DNA of 64,000 nt. Source: Kaiparowitsia implicata GSE-PSE-MK54-09C (GTDB taxonomy: Bacteria > Cyanobacteriota > Cyanobacteriia > Elainellales > Elainellaceae). Numbering within the stretch: the first letter of the stretch is position 1; each line of letters opens with the position of its first letter. The notes beneath the pieces were generated by a model. The model was not told the DNA's origin and did no database searches. It saw only the letters and a list, made by a program, of their open reading frames with translations. The position numbers and the translations under genes are program-made. This document shows positions 1 through 8,635 of this stretch, one piece after another. Where the stretch lies: NCBI GenBank assembly GCA_019359435.1, contig JAHHHI010000062.1, positions 121,984 to 185,983 on the forward strand. The letters are read 5' to 3'.

Positions 1-1128
1 GGGGGCTGGGTAGATGCGAAAGGGCCCCGCTATTGCCCTAGCATTGAAGACAAGATTGTGCGCTTTGCGGATAAAGAGAGCCACCAAATTTTTCTAGAGC
101 CAGAGGGGCGCGATATCCCCGACGTGTATGTGCAGGGGTTTTCAACCGGGTTACCGGAGTCGATTCAGCTGGCCATGCTGCGATCGCTCCCAGGGTTAGA
201 ACAATGCGCCATGCTGCGCCCCGCCTATGCCGTGGAGTATGACTACCTGCCCGCCACCCAGTGCTACCCCACTCTCATGACCAAAAAAATTAATGGGCTC
301 TTCTGTGCCGGGCAGGTCAACGGCACAACTGGCTATGAAGAAGCCGCAGCTCAGGGGTTAGTAGCAGGCCTCAACGCGGCGCGCCTAGTGCAGGGCAAAG
401 AGCTAGTCGTCTTTCCCCGTGAGCAAAGCTATCTTGGCACGCTGATCGACGACCTCTGCACCAAAGACTTGCGAGAGCCCTACCGGATGCTGACCTCTCG
501 CTCGGAATATCGGTTACTGCTGCGGTCAGATAATGCCGATCAGCGCCTGACGCCCTTAGGACGTGAGATTGGGTTAATTGGCGATCGCCGCTGGAGTCTG
601 TTTCAGCACAAACAAGCCCAAATCAGAGCCGAGGCCGAACGCCTCCACGCCACCCGAATTAAGGAACTGGAGCCCATAGGTCAACGCATTATCAGCGAAG
701 CTCAGCAGCCCATTAAAGGATCAATTACCCTAGCAGAACTGTTGCGACGCCCCGGTTTCCACTATGGGGATCTCGTTGCGTACGAACTGGGGAATGGGGT
801 GCTGCGTCGTGACGTGCGCGAAGCGACAGAAATTGAGATTAAGTATGCAGGCTACCTGCATCGGCAACAGGCGCAAATTGATCAAATCTCCCGCCAGTCC
901 CATCGCGCGCTCCCGCCCGATCTCAACTATCACGCCATTGACACCCTTTCAAAAGAGTCGCGCGAGAAGCTGGCAACCGTTCGTCCACTCACCATCGGGC
1001 AGGCCAGCCGCATCGGCGGGGTAAATCCTGCCGATGTGAATGCGCTGATCTTACACCTCGAAATTCAGGCCCGGCAGCGAGCCACTCACGCGTCTGACCG
1101 CAACCCGGCAAACGCGGCAACTAGCTGA
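1..1128 (+). CDS. mnmG: MnmG (GidA), C-terminal part, truncated by window edge
   Basis: The frame is open from base 1 and stops at TGA 1126-1128, so about 375 C-terminal residues are visible and the start lies upstream. MnmG is the FAD-dependent enzyme that, with MnmE, installs the (carboxymethyl)aminomethyl group at C5 of the wobble uridine in certain tRNAs. Visible signatures are [11 protein letters not shown] near the left edge, the conserved [12 protein letters not shown] segment, the [10 protein letters not shown] stretch, [10 protein letters not shown], and a helical C-terminal domain ending in [10 protein letters not shown], which is the region that contacts MnmE and tRNA. No neighbour in the window is functionally linked to it. 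Identification is secure; the only break is the window edge. Confidence 0.97.
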   Translation, partial: GGWVDAKGPRYCPSIEDKIVRFADKESHQIFLEPEGRDIPDVYVQGFSTGLPESIQLAMLRSLPGLEQCAMLRPAYAVEYDYLPATQCYPTLMTKKINGLFCAGQVNGTTGYEEAAAQGLVAGLNAARLVQGKELVVFPREQSYLGTLIDDLCTKDLREPYRMLTSRSEYRLLLRSDNADQRLTPLGREIGLIGDRRWSLFQHKQAQIRAEAERLHATRIKELEPIGQRIISEAQQPIKGSITLAELLRRPGFHYGDLVAYELGNGVLRRDVREATEIEIKYAGYLHRQQAQIDQISRQSHRALPPDLNYHAIDTLSKESREKLATVRPLTIGQASRIGGVNPADVNALILHLEIQARQRATHASDRNPANAATS

Positions 1129-1463
1129 TACAGCCCTGCATCTGAAGCCAAGGGGGCTGGTTTTAGACATTTTGGGATCTGCTGCAAGATTGAGTGATCG
1201 CTTTTTAGAAGGATGCGATACATTTAGGTGAAATGTTGTCTGATGCGGCTAAATGTCCTGATATATCAGCGTTGTGTAGTTTGCGCTGGCGTTCTGGAAG
1301 TGTAGCTGTGCAGCACAGTATTCAAGCCAAGTCAGTTCAAGCCCAGTGATTGGATGATTTGGTTGGATTAAGGTGCAGTCGATAGGCGATTCTCTCCGAG
1401 ACAGCAACGCCGAACGCTGCTCCTAGCCTGATCTTGACTCGACCTGCAAGAGCGTTGTCACCT
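1129..1463. other. Intergenic, 335 bp, no gene seen
   Basis: Spacer between mnmG and the next plus-strand gene. No convincing ORF, RNA gene or strong terminator hairpin was seen. It presumably carries the promoter of the downstream membrane-protein gene. Confidence 0.5.
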
Positions 1464-2513
1464 ATGTCTCAAGACGCAAACCTATCCCCTACCCCAACAA
1501 ATTCTGAGCCTTCCTTTGGGGCGATCGAGCCTGCGACCCTTACCATTGAACGGGAACAAGCTGTAGCCTCAGCCTCTCAGCAGTTTGCTGATGATGCGGC
1601 CCATCAGCTGATGGATGAATTATTTGGCGATGTGGAGCAGGTGCTGGGGGTGGATGTGTCTCTGCCTCGCGAGTCGGTTGATCCCATGGATCTGCCTCCA
1701 ATGTCGTTGGCGATCGCCGGATTGTTACCTAGCATTACTGAACCCACGGAAGATGAGACTGCTGAAAACGGGCTAGATGCTACCGATGCGGCTGATATTG
1801 CCGCCTTGGGTGAACCAGAAAGCAAGCAGGATAACGTCTGGGGGCGATCGCTTGACCAATGGCTGATGGCATTGGCGGTCATTTCCATCGCTGCTACCGG
1901 GCTAATTTGGTGGGTGATGCAGCGTCAAGGGCAACCCTCCACCGCCGAAGTCGCCACCACTGGGGAGACGTTACCCGCAGGCGATCGTGAGTTTTTGAGC
2001 TATATGGAGCGATCGCTCGTAGTACTAGATCAAAAAACTGAGCAACGCCCATCCGAGTCAGATAGCTTGCCCAATATCTCAGTTGCGGCGGCCAATAGCC
2101 CTACCGTGCTGGAGCGCGTCTACGTACCTATTTACCAGCCACCTCAGTCCACCGCAATGGCCCCTGTGCCGATTCCTGCGCCCACTACCTTGCCCCAGCC
2201 CCAATCTCAAATCGCTGCGTCAATCACCGCTCCCAATGCTCCTGCTGCTCCTACGCCAGAGCCAAATACCGGGGATCAAACGGCGGCGGTGATCCCCAAC
2301 ATCACCCCTGTGGTCAATCACGTGCTGATTGGGGTGCTGGAACTGGGCGATCGCTCTGCGGCACTATTCGAGATTAACGGCGTGCCCCAACGAGTGCAGA
2401 TGGGAGAGAGCGTCGGCTCTAGCGGGTGGATGTTGGTTTCTGTCAGCAATGACGAAGCCATCGTGCGCCGCAACGGAGAAGTTCGCTCTATCTACATTGG
2501 GCAAACGTTCTAG
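1464..2513 (+). CDS. Single-pass membrane protein with GspC/PilP-like C-terminal domain
   Basis: I do not recognise a named family. The ATG at 1464 is chosen over an upstream in-frame TTG at 1434, giving 349 residues. The N-terminal 130 residues are acidic and low in complexity. One transmembrane helix follows at about 133-152 (rich in A, I, W and V), then a Pro/Gln/Thr-rich linker. The last 65 residues (VLIGVLELGDRSAALFEI, then a glycine-rich stretch and NGEVRSIYIGQ) look like the small beta domain of GspC/PilP-type secretion or pilus proteins. This layout is that of a bitopic protein with a cytoplasmic N-terminus and a periplasmic C-terminal domain. The GspC/PilP resemblance is inference from pattern only. 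No secretion genes are adjacent. Confidence 0.75.
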   Translation: MSQDANLSPTPTNSEPSFGAIEPATLTIEREQAVASASQQFADDAAHQLMDELFGDVEQVLGVDVSLPRESVDPMDLPPMSLAIAGLLPSITEPTEDETAENGLDATDAADIAALGEPESKQDNVWGRSLDQWLMALAVISIAATGLIWWVMQRQGQPSTAEVATTGETLPAGDREFLSYMERSLVVLDQKTEQRPSESDSLPNISVAAANSPTVLERVYVPIYQPPQSTAMAPVPIPAPTTLPQPQSQIAASITAPNAPAAPTPEPNTGDQTAAVIPNITPVVNHVLIGVLELGDRSAALFEINGVPQRVQMGESVGSSGWMLVSVSNDEAIVRRNGEVRSIYIGQTF

Positions 2514-2650
2514 GCCGTCATGTTCCCATTGTTGTTATGGAGCATCTGTCAAGCGCTAGTTCTTCCTAGTTCTTAATAGAGTTCTAAACAGGCAACCCTT
2601 GACAGCGGTCTCATACCAAATCCGAATTCTACATCCCCGGTTTCACAACT

Positions 2651-2695
2651 GCTCATAGCACAAGGCTTTTAGTCGGAATTAATGACACGCCCTAG
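2651..2695 (+). repeat. Partial copy of MITE-like family A
   Basis: This 45-bp segment matches the right part of the elements at 58278-58406, 62899-63027 (opposite orientation) and 37611-37705. Shared blocks are AGCACAAGGCTTTTAGTCGG, followed by the terminal ATGACACGCCCTAG. The left half seen in other copies is missing, so this is a truncated copy. Confidence 0.75.
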
Positions 2696-2817
2696 GGACG
2701 CATGGCATTCGACTTGCCCAACCGAGGATAACCAAAGAGGATTTGATATCCTAACCCCTAGTGGAGCAATTTATCTGGGGTCTTTGGTTGTATTGAACCT
2801 GAGTTCCGGATAAGCTC

Positions 2818-2900
2818 AAACCCTTAATGTGCTGTGCGCGACGCGCACAGCACATTAAGGGTTTTGGGGCATCGCGCGTCGCGCGATGCCCCAAAACCCT
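2818..2900. repeat. Two tandem perfect palindromes
   Basis: Palindrome 1: arms 2818-2840 and 2842-2864 (23 bp each, one-base centre, core GCTGTGCGCG). Palindrome 2: arms 2858-2878 and 2880-2900 (21 bp each, one-base centre, core GGGGCATCGCGCG). They share the AGGGTTT stretch between them. A looser outer inverted repeat pairs 2809-2837 with roughly 3000-3030. No T-run suggests simple termination. Confidence 0.85.
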
Positions 2901-3275
2901 CTCAACCCGAACTGACGTTATTAGAAGCTCACATTTCTCGACTCTCAGCTTGGGCCTAAGGGGGGGGATGGGACGCTGCGCAACATGCCGGACTCAGTGT
3001 GCACAGTGCATAAAGGGTTGAGCTTATCCCGAAGATTCACAACCCTTTAGTCCGCTACATGGCCTGATACGGCTATGGGGCATCCGCCTAGACCATAGCC
3101 GCCATGGATTCGGTTCAGTATGTGGCTTGCCATGTTTTTTACTTAAACTGTAAATAATCTCCGTAGTTTCCGGGCATTCTAGATCGACGAGTTTCGGTTT
3201 ATGAATGCAGAGTAGGGCGATCGCCCTACCGCATCTAGGGCCGATTAACAGGTGCCATCTACGCGGAGTCAATCT

Positions 3276-4364
3276 ATGTCAAATCAAGTCTTACGCATTC
3301 TGCGTGACAGCTACGTGAAGCGTCGCCCAGAGCATTTAGGCCACCTGCCCGACCATGAAAAGCACATTGTTCGTGCAGGTACAGAATATCCTATTGCATC
3401 CTATGCCTGGGCAGATTCTGCAGGTGACTTTGATGAACACATTAAGTTTGCATTAGCCGATCAAACCATCTCAGGCTTCAACACCTGGTTTATTTTCAAC
3501 CGCCATGCAGAAGTGATTTCTAATGACAGCGTTGTGTATCCCTTAGAAGAGCAGGCGGCTATTCAGCGCTTAGTTATTACCCAAGCCACGCTACTCAAAC
3601 GCCGTCCAGTGCTTTCATCAGAGCTATCAGCAGAAGAGACTGTATCGGTGGCGCCAGGCACTACCTTTGAGCTACATTCCTACGCCTATGCAGACACCCA
3701 AGGCGGGTTTAGCGACCATATCCGCATTGCAATTGGTCGTCCAGAGGAATATGTGCAGGGTTTAAGCACTTGGTATGTATATAAAGCCCATGCTCAGGTG
3801 GAGTTTGATAAGTCGGTGGTGTATCCCATTACAGATGAGGCCCTGCCGCCCTCTCGCCCAGTATCTCCTACCCCAGATCCTATCCCGTCACTGCGTCCCA
3901 CACCCACACCCAGCCCGTCTTTGGGTACACCGTCACCCAACCGCCCATCCATCGCATTGCCAGGGCGCGGGCTCGTGTTTTTGAATGAGCCGATTTTGCC
4001 CAAGGGCAACTTTACCTGGGGTGAAGCCACCCACGGCGGCAGCCGCATTCCCCGCACGCCGCAAGAGGTGGACAATATTATGGCGCTGGCTAAGCCATTG
4101 CAGCAGGCACGAGAGCAACTGGGCCGGCCCTTTTGCGTCACCTCTTGGTATCGGCCTGAACCGTTCAACAGCAAAGCGGGGGGCGTTCGCAATAGCCAAC
4201 ACTTGGGAGGCCGTGCCGTAGACCTAGTGGTGACAGGCATGAGCGGACGGCAGGTGGCCAACGCTGTGATGGCTTGGTGGCCGGGTGGTGTGGGTATCTA
4301 TCCTGGGAACCGTCGCCACATTGTGCATTTGGACGTAGGGCCTCGGCGGATGTGGGGCTTTTAG
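3276..4364 (+). CDS. M15A-family peptidase with duplicated N-terminal domain
   Basis: The start is ATG 3276, preceded by GGAG at 3265-3268 (7-nt spacing), in preference to GTG 3252; the product has 362 residues. Residues about 1-85 and 90-180 are two related copies of one module: each has a KRRP motif, a YAWAD or YAYAD motif, a D-HI block, and a TWF(I)F or TWYVY block followed by HA-V. A Pro/Thr/Ser-rich linker (about 185-235) leads to a peptidase M15A-type domain. Its likely zinc site is His309 and Asp316 (HLGGRAVD) with His348/His351 (HIVHLD). Family members cleave D-Ala-linked peptidoglycan peptides. No signal peptide is visible, so the site of action is unclear. The gene is convergent with hisZ. 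Confidence 0.85.
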   Translation: MSNQVLRILRDSYVKRRPEHLGHLPDHEKHIVRAGTEYPIASYAWADSAGDFDEHIKFALADQTISGFNTWFIFNRHAEVISNDSVVYPLEEQAAIQRLVITQATLLKRRPVLSSELSAEETVSVAPGTTFELHSYAYADTQGGFSDHIRIAIGRPEEYVQGLSTWYVYKAHAQVEFDKSVVYPITDEALPPSRPVSPTPDPIPSLRPTPTPSPSLGTPSPNRPSIALPGRGLVFLNEPILPKGNFTWGEATHGGSRIPRTPQEVDNIMALAKPLQQAREQLGRPFCVTSWYRPEPFNSKAGGVRNSQHLGGRAVDLVVTGMSGRQVANAVMAWWPGGVGIYPGNRRHIVHLDVGPRRMWGF

Positions 4365-4441
4365 CAGAAGGGCGATCGTGGACTGAGCAAGGCGCTTGAA
4401 CCGACCGTTGAACCGACCGCCAACCCACGATCGCCCGCTGC
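4364..4441. terminator. Bidirectional stem-loop between convergent genes
   Basis: A perfect 12-bp stem pairs 4370-4381 with 4425-4436 (GGGCGATCGTGG and its complement) and is extended by GCAG/CTGC at 4364-4367 and 4438-4441. The loop carries a 12-bp tandem repeat, TTGAACCGACCG, at 4396-4407 and 4408-4419. Its position between two convergent stop codons suggests shared termination, although no clear U-run is present. Confidence 0.55.
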
Positions 4442-5670
4442 TATAGCGCCTCGATGGTGACGGTTCCATCTTCATTGACCCAGGCTAGCTGGCTGATGCG
4501 GCGATCGCGCCCATACGCTCGAATATCGTCGGGACTAGACTGTACCCCAAGACCCAACTCTACCCGCACTAGGTTGGCAGAATTGCGGATGGTTTGGGCA
4601 TGGGCAAAGGCCGCAGCATAGGCGTGGGGCGTAGCGGGCACCACCAACCACTGGGCAGTAGGGGTGTGGATAGGGAGCTGCCCCGCTGGCAAGAGCACGT
4701 GATGCAGCGCCTCAATGTTAAACACAAACCCCACGCCCGGCGCACTGTCTCGCTGGGGATGGTAGAGCCCCAGCAGTTGATCGTAGCGTCCGCCCTGCCC
4801 CAGCACTTGGCGACCTGAGGGGCGATCGCTCACGACCTCAAACACGATCCCCGTGTAATAGTCAAACGTTTGGATCAAACTCAAATCCAGCACAATGTCT
4901 GGGATTGAAGTGCCCATATGGGCAAGGCTATCGTTCAATAGCTCAATCAACGCTTTGAGGTTGTGGACGCTGGCCTGCTGCTCAGCGGTCAGCGGTAGGC
5001 TAAGCACCCGCTGCAAGACATCCTGGGGGCGTCCACGCAGGTCAAGCAACAGCAGCGCTCGCGCTCGCTGGTCGTCGGTGAGGGGCAACGACTCTAGAGA
5101 CAGACGGTCGAGGTCGGCGATCGCCCGCCGCACTGACGCTCGCACCGCATCAGGAAAATCTGCCAGGAGCGATCGCGTTAGCCCCGCCTCTGCCAGTACC
5201 AAGTGACAGTCCTGCAATTGAAGAGATTGCAGGCAATCTACCAAGAGCAACAGCACTTCGGCATCGGCCCTGACGCCTGCTGCGCCCAGCAATTCAATTC
5301 CCGCCTGGTAAAACTCTTGCTGATGGTCGACCAAGCCCCCGGGCGATCGCCGAAATATATTGGAGGTATAGTACAACCGCAACGGGGGCGGCATTCCTGC
5401 CATGCGCGTTACAGCGGCACGAGCAATGGATGCCGTCAGCTCAGGGCGCAATCCCAGTTCTTCCTCGCTGCCGGTTTGCAGTTGCAGCACCGTAGAGCGC
5501 TGCACCGCGCCTCCGGCCATCAGCGTATCCATGCGCTCTAACGTTGAGGTAATGATGCGATGATAGCCCCAGCGGTGAAACACCTGCTGCACTCGATCTT
5601 CAATCCATCGCTTTTGCGCCACATCCAGAGGAAACAGATCCCGTGCGCCCACTGGGGGTTGATAGGTCAT
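4441..5670 (-). CDS. hisZ: HisZ, ATP phosphoribosyltransferase regulatory subunit
   Basis: This 409-residue protein is a histidyl-tRNA-synthetase paralogue without the tRNA-binding domain. It assembles with short-form HisG to make the first enzyme of histidine biosynthesis and carries the histidine-feedback site. Family features are the N-terminal PPVGARDLFP, a motif-2-like region (LGLRPELTASIAR, then LYYTSNIFRR), and the motif-3-like region ending in VLGQGGRYDQLLG. Length is normal for the family. The gene is translationally coupled to the upstream dnaJ-TPR gene: that gene's TAA and the hisZ ATG share one base (TAATG at 5670). hisG is not in the window. Confidence 0.93.
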   Translation of the reverse strand: MTYQPPVGARDLFPLDVAQKRWIEDRVQQVFHRWGYHRIITSTLERMDTLMAGGAVQRSTVLQLQTGSEEELGLRPELTASIARAAVTRMAGMPPPLRLYYTSNIFRRSPGGLVDHQQEFYQAGIELLGAAGVRADAEVLLLLVDCLQSLQLQDCHLVLAEAGLTRSLLADFPDAVRASVRRAIADLDRLSLESLPLTDDQRARALLLLDLRGRPQDVLQRVLSLPLTAEQQASVHNLKALIELLNDSLAHMGTSIPDIVLDLSLIQTFDYYTGIVFEVVSDRPSGRQVLGQGGRYDQLLGLYHPQRDSAPGVGFVFNIEALHHVLLPAGQLPIHTPTAQWLVVPATPHAYAAAFAHAQTIRNSANLVRVELGLGVQSSPDDIRAYGRDRRISQLAWVNEDGTVTIEAL

Positions 5671-6650
5671 TACTTCTTCTTATTGCCAAACAGGCCAAAC
5701 AATCCACCTCCAGACTTACCATCTTTTGGCGTGTCTTTGGAGGAGGATTTTGCTGCTTTGCCCGTTGCTTTGGCTCCGCGTTTATCCTCGGCTGGGTTTG
5801 GCTCAGGCGCTTCTAGTCGGCGCATCCCTTCTTGGGCTGTCGCATCCTCTGGGTTCAGTTCTAGAGCCTTGCGAAAGTGGATTTTTGCCATCGTCGTCTG
5901 CTTGGTCTTGTAGTAGATCAACCCCAACCGACTATGGGCGATCGCATTCTTAGGGGAGAGCTGCAGCGCATCCCGCAGTTCCTTAACCGCCGCATTAAAG
6001 TTGTTCTTCTTCTCAAACTCATGGGCACGTCGAACATAGGACGCCACAATGGCATCCTTGGTCGCAGGGGGCTTGGGGGCATTGCGCTCAGAGGGGGGTG
6101 ACGACGGTGCCCCATTCGCAGGAGACGCATTCGTCGTAGGACTAGCGGTCGGTGCCGCAAAGTCCCCATTATTGGCCTTCCGCATGACATAGACTAAGTT
6201 CAGTTCGCTCAACTGCCCGGTAATCTCTTCCATCTGATCGAGCTGCTGGTATTGCGTCTCTGCTAACTCATGCACGGCCTTGCGATACGCCTGATCTACA
6301 TCGCCTCGGGATGCTGCGACCGTGCGCGCGGCCGCACTACTGAGAATGATGGTTTCTTGCTGACGCAGCGCTTGTTGCCCCTTGAGCTTGAGCAGCAATA
6401 GGTATTCCGATAAATTCTTTTCGCTCGATAGCTGCTCATAGGCTGGGTTAACTAATTTTGACAGCAGTTCTGCGGCGTGCTGGCGATCGCCCTCGCTTTC
6501 CTTCGTATAGCTATCAGGATGGAGGCGGCGCGCTAATGTCAGATAGCGTTTACGAATTAGCTTTGCATCTGCATCAATAGAGACGCCCAGAACCGCATGG
6601 TGATCCACACAATCCAACCCAAACAGCCCTTGTTCAATGTTCAGCGCCAT
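5670..6650 (-). CDS. DnaJ-domain protein with TPR repeats
   Basis: The 326-residue product begins with a J-domain (about 15-85) that retains the HPD tripeptide (RRLHPDSY), so it should be able to stimulate an Hsp70 (DnaK) ATPase. A helical middle and an Ala/Pro/Ser linker follow, then two TPR-like repeats at about 205-275 (NFNAAVKELRDALQLSP and TTMAKIHFRKALELNP). The tail is Lys-rich and ends in GLFGLFGNKKK. There is no zinc-finger or canonical DnaJ C-terminal domain, so this is a type III J-protein whose TPRs would choose the client. The overlap with hisZ suggests one transcript. The specific client is unknown. Confidence 0.88.
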   Translation of the reverse strand: MALNIEQGLFGLDCVDHHAVLGVSIDADAKLIRKRYLTLARRLHPDSYTKESEGDRQHAAELLSKLVNPAYEQLSSEKNLSEYLLLLKLKGQQALRQQETIILSSAAARTVAASRGDVDQAYRKAVHELAETQYQQLDQMEEITGQLSELNLVYVMRKANNGDFAAPTASPTTNASPANGAPSSPPSERNAPKPPATKDAIVASYVRRAHEFEKKNNFNAAVKELRDALQLSPKNAIAHSRLGLIYYKTKQTTMAKIHFRKALELNPEDATAQEGMRRLEAPEPNPAEDKRGAKATGKAAKSSSKDTPKDGKSGGGLFGLFGNKKK

Positions 6651-6876
6651 AGCCTCTGCCTTCCCGTCTGCCCAAGTTCTTTTAGTTTACTTTGCTTCCC
6701 CAAACTCTGGGAAAGTACTCAGCATCTCCTTATCGAACACTTACACCCGTGTCAAGCAATAGGGTTTGGCACTACGCTGCGCCGTAGGACTGCGCCTAAA
6801 ACCATTGCCACAGCAATCGAATCAGCACGGATCATGGTGTTCAAGTGGAATACCGATTACTGATAGTGTTCCCACT

Positions 6877-7707
6877 CTAAGAACCCTCTGGCGCAAATTC
6901 TGGCAGCGGCTGAATGGTCAAGAGTGCCTGGCTTAATTCGGCATGAATGAACCCGTTAGTGGCCAGGATGCGGCGGGCCTCAAAGTCATGCGGAGATTTA
7001 TCGTAGGCCGTGACCAGTCCGCCTGCTTCTTCGACCAGAACAATGCCTGCCGCCACATCCCACGGCGATAGCGCGCGCTCCCAATACCCCTCTAATCGAC
7101 CACAGGCCACAAACGCCAAATCTAGCGCCGCTGCGCCGCCACGCCGCACCCCCTGCGTCTGATGGGTGAGATGGCAAAACTCTGCATAGTTGGTATCAAC
7201 TGTGGTGCAACGGTCATAGGCAAACCCGGTGGCCAGCAGGCTGTGCTCTAGGTCTGGCGTGGTGGAGACTTGAATGGGTTGGCGATCGCGCGTTGCCCCC
7301 AATCCTTTCGCAGCCCGAAACAGCTCATCATAGTAAGGGTTATAAACCACGCCGACTTGGGGCACACCCTCAATCAGCAGCCCAATTGATACCGCATAGT
7401 GAGGAAACTGGTGGGCAAAATTGGTAGTGCCATCCAGCGGGTCAATTGCCCACAAAAATTCACTCGACGCGAGCCCCGACGCTCCCGACTCCTCCGCCAA
7501 GATCGCATGGTTCGGAAAATGTCGCTGCAACACCCCCAGCACTGTGGCTTCTGCGGCGTGATCTGCCTCAGTCACCACATTGCCAGACCCGTCCTTTTCC
7601 TCAATTGACTCTAGTTTGCCGTAGTACTGCTGAATCACCGACCCCGCTGCTAGCGCCGCTTCTGTTGCGACATCAAGGAAAAGTTCAAGCGGAATCGCAG
7701 TAGGCAT
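6877..7707 (-). CDS. suhB: Inositol monophosphatase family protein (SuhB-like)
   Basis: The 276-residue protein has all signatures of the Li+-sensitive, Mg2+-dependent phosphatase family: EADHAAE, LAEESG, IDPLDGTTNFAH (metal- and substrate-binding loop) and WDVAAGIVLVEEAGG near the C-terminus. Family members hydrolyse inositol monophosphates; related ones take histidinol phosphate, fructose bisphosphate or PAP, so the substrate is not certain from sequence. It lies 51 bp downstream of the ferredoxin gene on the same strand, so the two may be cotranscribed. Length is typical. The start is the ATG at 7707. Confidence 0.9.
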   Translation of the reverse strand: MPTAIPLELFLDVATEAALAAGSVIQQYYGKLESIEEKDGSGNVVTEADHAAEATVLGVLQRHFPNHAILAEESGASGLASSEFLWAIDPLDGTTNFAHQFPHYAVSIGLLIEGVPQVGVVYNPYYDELFRAAKGLGATRDRQPIQVSTTPDLEHSLLATGFAYDRCTTVDTNYAEFCHLTHQTQGVRRGGAAALDLAFVACGRLEGYWERALSPWDVAAGIVLVEEAGGLVTAYDKSPHDFEARRILATNGFIHAELSQALLTIQPLPEFAPEGS

Positions 7708-7758
7708 TTGAGGCTTAGGAATGAGGAGTTCTGGTTCAAGAATAACCGGAGAATGCCG

Positions 7759-8127
7759 CTACTCTTCGTCGAGGGGCAAGCCGCGTTTTACCTTGCCCTT
7801 GCCAAAGTACTGCCCAAACTGGAGTTCGTACACTTCATCTTCATCCTGGGTCTCGACTTCTAAGTTGGAGAGGGGATAGCTGACGCAGAGTAGCGCATAA
7901 CCCCGCGCACGCAGCTCTGGCGATAGGCCCATGGCCTCAGGCTGGTAGAGATCGCCTGAAAGCACCCGCACAGCGCAGGTAGTGCAGGCTCCATTCCGAC
8001 ATGAAAAGGGGAGCTGCACGTCCTGGTTTTCTGCGGTTTGCAAAATATATTGATCGTCAGGAACGTTGATGGTGTGAGAGGTTTGAGTTTGGCGGTTGTG
8101 AATGCAAATGGTGTAAGCGCGCGTCAT
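7759..8127 (-). CDS. FdC2/Fed2-type [2Fe-2S] ferredoxin with C-terminal extension
   Basis: The start is taken at the internal ATG (8125-8127), giving 122 residues. Plant-type ferredoxin cluster ligands are Cys43, Cys48, Cys51 (CRNGACTTC) and Cys81 (ALLC). After the last ligand the sequence runs into an acidic, conserved extension (LEVETQDEDEVYELQFG) that I recognise from plant FdC2 and its cyanobacterial counterpart. Established work links this group to chlorophyll metabolism in plants and to the low-iron response in cyanobacteria. It is not the photosynthetic PetF. It probably shares a transcript with the phosphatase gene downstream. Confidence 0.88.
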   Translation of the reverse strand: MTRAYTICIHNRQTQTSHTINVPDDQYILQTAENQDVQLPFSCRNGACTTCAVRVLSGDLYQPEAMGLSPELRARGYALLCVSYPLSNLEVETQDEDEVYELQFGQYFGKGKVKRGLPLDEE

Positions 8128-8635
8128 GGAAGCAGAGACAAAGGGCAAGCGTTGATCTGAATGGCAGGCACAACTCGATTGAGCGGTAAGCTATCGAACG
8201 GTAACGCTTAGCCTTAAAACTAAGCCTTACTCTATCGATCATACGCTGCGCTGGGGCGATCGCGCATCGGTTTCCTGCTGCTCGGGCAAGCGGCTAAATT
8301 TTAGAGGAGTCTAAGCAAATCAGCCGATAAATCATCTGCATCTGTCGAAGCTGGCGTCTGTCGTGTTGCATCCTGAACCTTTGTGAAGGGTTTAGCGAAG
8401 ATTGAGTTCATATTGCCTGCATTATTAGACCCGGCTATTGGTTTTTACTCATTTGTTTTACTCATTTGTAGGAGTGCTAAGTTCATGTATATTCCTATAG
8501 TTTTTATCTGAATCGGCTCGCGACGCCTGCAGCTATTTTGAGTGGGTTAGAGTGCTTGTCGATTCTTGGTAGCCTGGGGAGTGGTTTGATCTTTTTGATC
8601 CTTGATACCGTGTCTCATTCATCTCATTCATTGGG
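8128..8635. other. Divergent intergenic region, 508 bp
   Basis: The region separates the divergent ferredoxin and CNNM genes and should hold both promoters. It becomes AT-rich near 8430-8510. No ORF or structured RNA was recognised. Confidence 0.5.

Larger units (their letters stand above)
2514..3275. other. Repeat-rich intergenic region, 762 bp
   Basis: No gene is supported. The region contains a MITE-like fragment (2651-2695), two adjacent perfect palindromes (2818-2900), a short dispersed repeat (2886-2921), an imperfect inverted copy of 2809-2837 at about 3000-3030, and a 9-bp-stem hairpin (3070-3078 with 3093-3101). Short ORFs across it are products of the repeats. Confidence 0.7.
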
